DNA of 42,123 bases from Desulfobacterales bacterium (lineage in GTDB: Bacteria; Desulfobacterota; Desulfobacteria; Desulfobacterales; JAHEIW01), in assembly GCA_030145015.1 (NCBI GenBank), contig JAQYWI010000028.1:1-42123 (forward strand), given 5' to 3'. The notes under the pieces are model-generated. The model ran no database searches and had not been told where the DNA came from. It was given only the letters and a program-made list of their open reading frames with translations. Both the position numbers and the translations under genes were made by a program. Positions 39,700 through 42,123 of this stretch are shown in pieces; the stretch's first letter is position 1; every line of letters starts with the position of its first letter.

Positions 39700-41175
39700 A
39701 TGACACAAACCACCAATAACCATCCCTGGCATCAGGCGGACTATGATGTCATCATCATCGGAGCCGGCATCGTCGGTTCTATGATTGCCAGAGAACTATC
39801 CAAATATAAGGGCCGTTTTGCACTGATTGAAAAAGAACCCTTTTCCGGATTCGGTGTCTCCAAGGCCAATCCGTCCATGCTGCATTCGCCCTTAATGTTT
39901 CCATCGGGCCCTTTGCGAATCAAACTGGCATACAATGCCGCCGCGCGCTACAAAAAACTGGCCGCGGAATTGGATGTGATCTTTAAAGAAGTTGATGAGA
40001 TTTTTTTGGCGTTTGACACAGATCAAATGACAAAATTAAAAGCGGCCGAGGCCCGGGCGGTTCAAAATCATGTTTCCGCCGGTCACAAATTTATAGGTCC
40101 TGACAAAATTCGGGAAATCGAGCCGCATGTCAGCCAAAAGGCCATCGGGGCATTGTATGGCAAAGGCGTAAGCGGCGGCATCTATGCGACCGAATGGACA
40201 TTTGCCTTAACCGAGAACGCGGTCCAAAACGGTTTAGACCTTTATTTAAATTCAGCGGTTACGGACATCAAGCGCAAAAAAGATTTTGGCTACGAGGTAC
40301 GTACACCGACAGGGCGGTTTAAAACTCACTATATCATCAATGCGGCCGGACTATTTGTGGACAGGATCGCAAAGATGGTGGGAGACTCCGATATCCAACT
40401 GATCCTGAGCAAAGGAACCATGGTTATCCTGGATAAATCGGTTTCGAATCTATTGCATAATATGATCTACGGAACCTTCGATAGGGATCACAGTGAGATG
40501 ATGACACCGACAGCCCATGGGAACCTGCTCATCGGACTGGGCTATTTCGTCCCCCCGGGGCATAAAAACGATACCAGCGTCAGCAGGGAGAAGCTCACCG
40601 AAGTTTTCAATATGGGGAAAAAACTCGTTCCGGCAATTTCTGAAAAAGACGTCATTACAGCGTTCGCCGGTATCCGGTCTGAAAATAATTTGTCGGCGGG
40701 TGGCGATTTTTATATCGATCCTTCCAGGCATGCACCCGGTGTAATTCATGCGGCTATCGGCTCGCCGGGTTTGACGGCCGCGCCGGCGATTGCCGAATAC
40801 ATCATCACGTTGCTTGCGGACGCCGGCCTGACGCTGGCGCAGAACAAAAAATTTAAACCCGGCCGGATAGGATGGCACCGCTTCGAGCCGGCCTCATTTG
40901 CTGAGAAAGCGGAACTGATCGGAGCCAATCCTAAATACGGGCACCTCGTTTGCCGATGTGAGCAGGTTACCGAAGCGGAAATCTTAGAAGTCATCAAGCG
41001 CGGCGCCGATACCATGGATGCCGTCAAACACACGACCCGGGCCGGAATGGGACGCTGCCAGGGCGGGTTTTGCGGCATCTCCGTACTGAACTATCTGGCG
41101 GACACTCTGGGCGTTAGCCCTGCCCGGATCACCAAAAAAGGATTGGGTTCACCTCATATAAAATGCCTAAAGTGA
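39700..41175 (+). CDS. FAD-dependent oxidoreductase with C-terminal BFD-like [2Fe-2S] domain (GlpA/LhgO-like)
   Basis: A 491-residue flavoprotein. The FAD motif is VIIIGAGIVGSMIARELSK (17-35), the DAO-type fold continues to about 380, and the C-terminus has a bacterioferritin-associated-ferredoxin-like cluster domain: CRCEQVTEAEI then GRCQGGFC. This layout matches anaerobic glycerol-3-phosphate dehydrogenase subunit A and 2-hydroxyacid oxidases that pass electrons to the quinone pool or ferredoxin. The ribosome site is weak. The last codons (K-C-L-K) and stop are supplied by a dispersed repeat. Confidence 0.92.
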   Translation: MTQTTNNHPWHQADYDVIIIGAGIVGSMIARELSKYKGRFALIEKEPFSGFGVSKANPSMLHSPLMFPSGPLRIKLAYNAAARYKKLAAELDVIFKEVDEIFLAFDTDQMTKLKAAEARAVQNHVSAGHKFIGPDKIREIEPHVSQKAIGALYGKGVSGGIYATEWTFALTENAVQNGLDLYLNSAVTDIKRKKDFGYEVRTPTGRFKTHYIINAAGLFVDRIAKMVGDSDIQLILSKGTMVILDKSVSNLLHNMIYGTFDRDHSEMMTPTAHGNLLIGLGYFVPPGHKNDTSVSREKLTEVFNMGKKLVPAISEKDVITAFAGIRSENNLSAGGDFYIDPSRHAPGVIHAAIGSPGLTAAPAIAEYIITLLADAGLTLAQNKKFKPGRIGWHRFEPASFAEKAELIGANPKYGHLVCRCEQVTEAEILEVIKRGADTMDAVKHTTRAGMGRCQGGFCGISVLNYLADTLGVSPARITKKGLGSPHIKCLK

Positions 41176-41232
41176 TCTAAAATGCCTAAAGTTATGGTCT
41201 CGCTTCGCTCCATCTTTTTATTTAGAAATGAT
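41161..41232. repeat. Dispersed repeat, copy C
   Basis: CCTAAAGTGATCTAAAATG and CCTAAAGTTA units (41165-41194), then the core TCGCTTCGCTCCATC with TTTTTAT (41200-41221). Same orientation as copy A. It overlaps the end of the FAD oxidoreductase gene. Confidence 0.7.
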
Positions 41233-41339
41233 CGTTCGACCCAGTCGTTAGACCCTGTCGTTCGACCCTGTCGTTCGACCCTGAGGCTCTCGAAGGGAGG
41301 CTCTCGAAGGGAGGCTCTCGAAGGGAGGCTCTCGAAGGG
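41232..41339. repeat. Two abutting tandem repeats: four 13-bp and four 14-bp units
   Basis: TCGTTCGACCCTG-type units occur four times from 41232 to 41283, with two single-base variants. They are followed without a gap by four identical copies of AGGCTCTCGAAGGG (41284-41339). No spacer structure of a CRISPR kind is present. Confidence 0.9.
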
Positions 41340-41387
41340 GTCGTAAAGGTGGTTGTAAAATCGAACGAATAATTCTAATCTCACACC

Positions 41388-41682
41388 TAAAAGGTTACAG
41401 GTGTCGGGTGTCAGGTTTTCAGAAGACAGAGGTCAGACGACAGAGTTTATGGTTAAATAGTTGATTAGTTGAATAGTCAATTCGTCAGAGGATTCAAGAT
41501 TTAGTTAAATGGTCAAGTAGTTGAGTAGTCAAATCGTCAAATGGTTTAAATTTTAAAACGAATTAACGAATTAACGAAAGATAAACTATTTGACCGCTCG
41601 ACCAATTAACGAATCGACTAAACTCACGGACCAGCAGCTGGTGACCAGAAGCCTGACACCTGAACACTGACACCTGGCACCT
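41388..41682. repeat. Composite inverted/direct repeat region
   Basis: The outer ends AGGTGTCGGGTGTCAGG (41397-41413) and CCTGACACCTGAACACTG plus GACACCTGGCACCT (41652-41682) are mirror images and match the element at 34407-34550. Between them, GTTAAATAGTTGATTAG-like and GTCAAGTAGTTGAGTAG-like blocks repeat directly, then CGAATTAACG units. No gene is seen in 41176-41698. Confidence 0.65.
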
Positions 41683-41698
41683 TTGAAGGGAGCATGCC

Positions 41699-42123
41699 AT
41701 GGATAAAACAATTTTATTAATTGCCACCCACGACACCAAGGAGGACGAGGCTGGGTTTTTAAAATCGTGCATTCAAGCCAACGGGTTCAAGGTTCTGGTT
41801 ATGGATACCGGGATCCTGGCGCCGTCCAGAGGCAAAGTCGATATCCCCCAAAATGAGGTGGCCGCTCGGGCGGGTACGCCCTTGAAAGAGGCCCTGCAAA
41901 GAGGTGACAAACGCGAATGTACCGAGATTATGTGCCAGGGTGCCGCCCGGCTGGCGATGGAACTTTTTGATCAGGGACGCATTCACGGCGTCATCGGCAT
42001 CGGTGGCGCCCAGGGAACCGAAATCGCCAGTGCCGCGATGCGAGCGCTGCCCACCGGTGTTCCCAAGTTAATGGCCTCAACGGTAGCCAATGGACCGCAC
42101 CAATTCGGATTCTATGTGGGAAC
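41699..42123 (+). CDS. Tm-1-like ATP-binding domain protein (UPF0261), copy 2, 3'-truncated by window edge
   Basis: The first 141 codons of a second UPF0261 protein, open at the right edge. It starts at ATG 41699 after GGGAG (41688-41692). MDKTILLIATHDTKEDEA parallels the N-terminus of copy 1; then come VLVMDTGIL, VIGIGGAQGTEIASAAMRAL and KLMASTVANGP. The middle segment differs, so the two copies are old paralogues rather than a recent duplication. It follows the repeat-filled gap after the FAD oxidoreductase gene. Confidence 0.92.
   Translation, partial: MDKTILLIATHDTKEDEAGFLKSCIQANGFKVLVMDTGILAPSRGKVDIPQNEVAARAGTPLKEALQRGDKRECTEIMCQGAARLAMELFDQGRIHGVIGIGGAQGTEIASAAMRALPTGVPKLMASTVANGPHQFGFYVG

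Noticed and set aside
41232..41339. CRISPR array
   Set aside because: Units are contiguous 13- and 14-mers with no unique spacers and no cas genes nearby.

Overview
The window reads as a chromosomal segment of an anaerobic, sulfate-reducer-like bacterium. Desulfobacterota is my best guess, from gene style only: a tungsten aldehyde:ferredoxin oxidoreductase, a TRAP transporter, compact aromatic-amino-acid operons and many short intergenic inverted-repeat elements. No rRNA, tRNA, CRISPR array or phage gene was seen.

Region 1 (1-7829, plus strand) is an aromatic amino acid supercluster. aroA (cut by the left edge), aroK, aroC, an aminotransferase and tyrA are packed with overlapping or nearly touching ends. 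After a good promoter comes a leader peptide packed with Trp, Tyr and Phe codons, then two terminators, then aroQ. A second, diverged copy of the same leader-terminator cassette follows, then a double-ACT protein, aroF (DAHP synthase) and pheA. In both copies the RNA can be folded by hand into six mutually exclusive segments: 1:2, 3:4 and 5:6 (both terminators on) or 2:3 and 4:5 (both off). This is the most interesting find in the window.

Region 2 (7897-21293, minus strand) is a long catabolic run headed by a GntR/FCD regulator: RraA-like protein, Ldh2-type dehydrogenase, aldehyde:ferredoxin oxidoreductase, SDR, cupin, creatininase-family hydrolase, zinc alcohol dehydrogenase and a complete TRAP transporter (P, Q, M). 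Beyond a 200-base gap lie a divergent AroE-like dehydrogenase, a VOC protein, an Asp/Glu-racemase-like protein and an unrecognised protein. The substrate cannot be read from the sequence.

Region 3 (21300-26800) holds an array of small hairpins, a stress trio (UspA, cyclic-nucleotide-binding protein, small unknown), an ECF sigma/anti-sigma/lipoprotein operon, a 147-bp palindromic MITE-like element, and a membrane-anchored Asp/Gly-repeat protein whose stop codon lies in that element.

Region 4 (26800-42123) is a second accessory catabolic region around another GntR/FCD regulator. On the minus strand are a DegT aminotransferase, HisD-like dehydrogenase, creatininase, Tm-1-like protein, HD and PHP hydrolases, and further right ComB-like and GlcG-like proteins. 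On the plus strand are an IlvD/Edd-type dehydratase, UlaG-like lactonase, cupin, FAD/[2Fe-2S] oxidoreductase and a second Tm-1-like gene cut by the right edge. The intergenic spaces are filled with several families of inverted and tandem repeats, two of which run into the 3' ends of genes and supply their stop codons.
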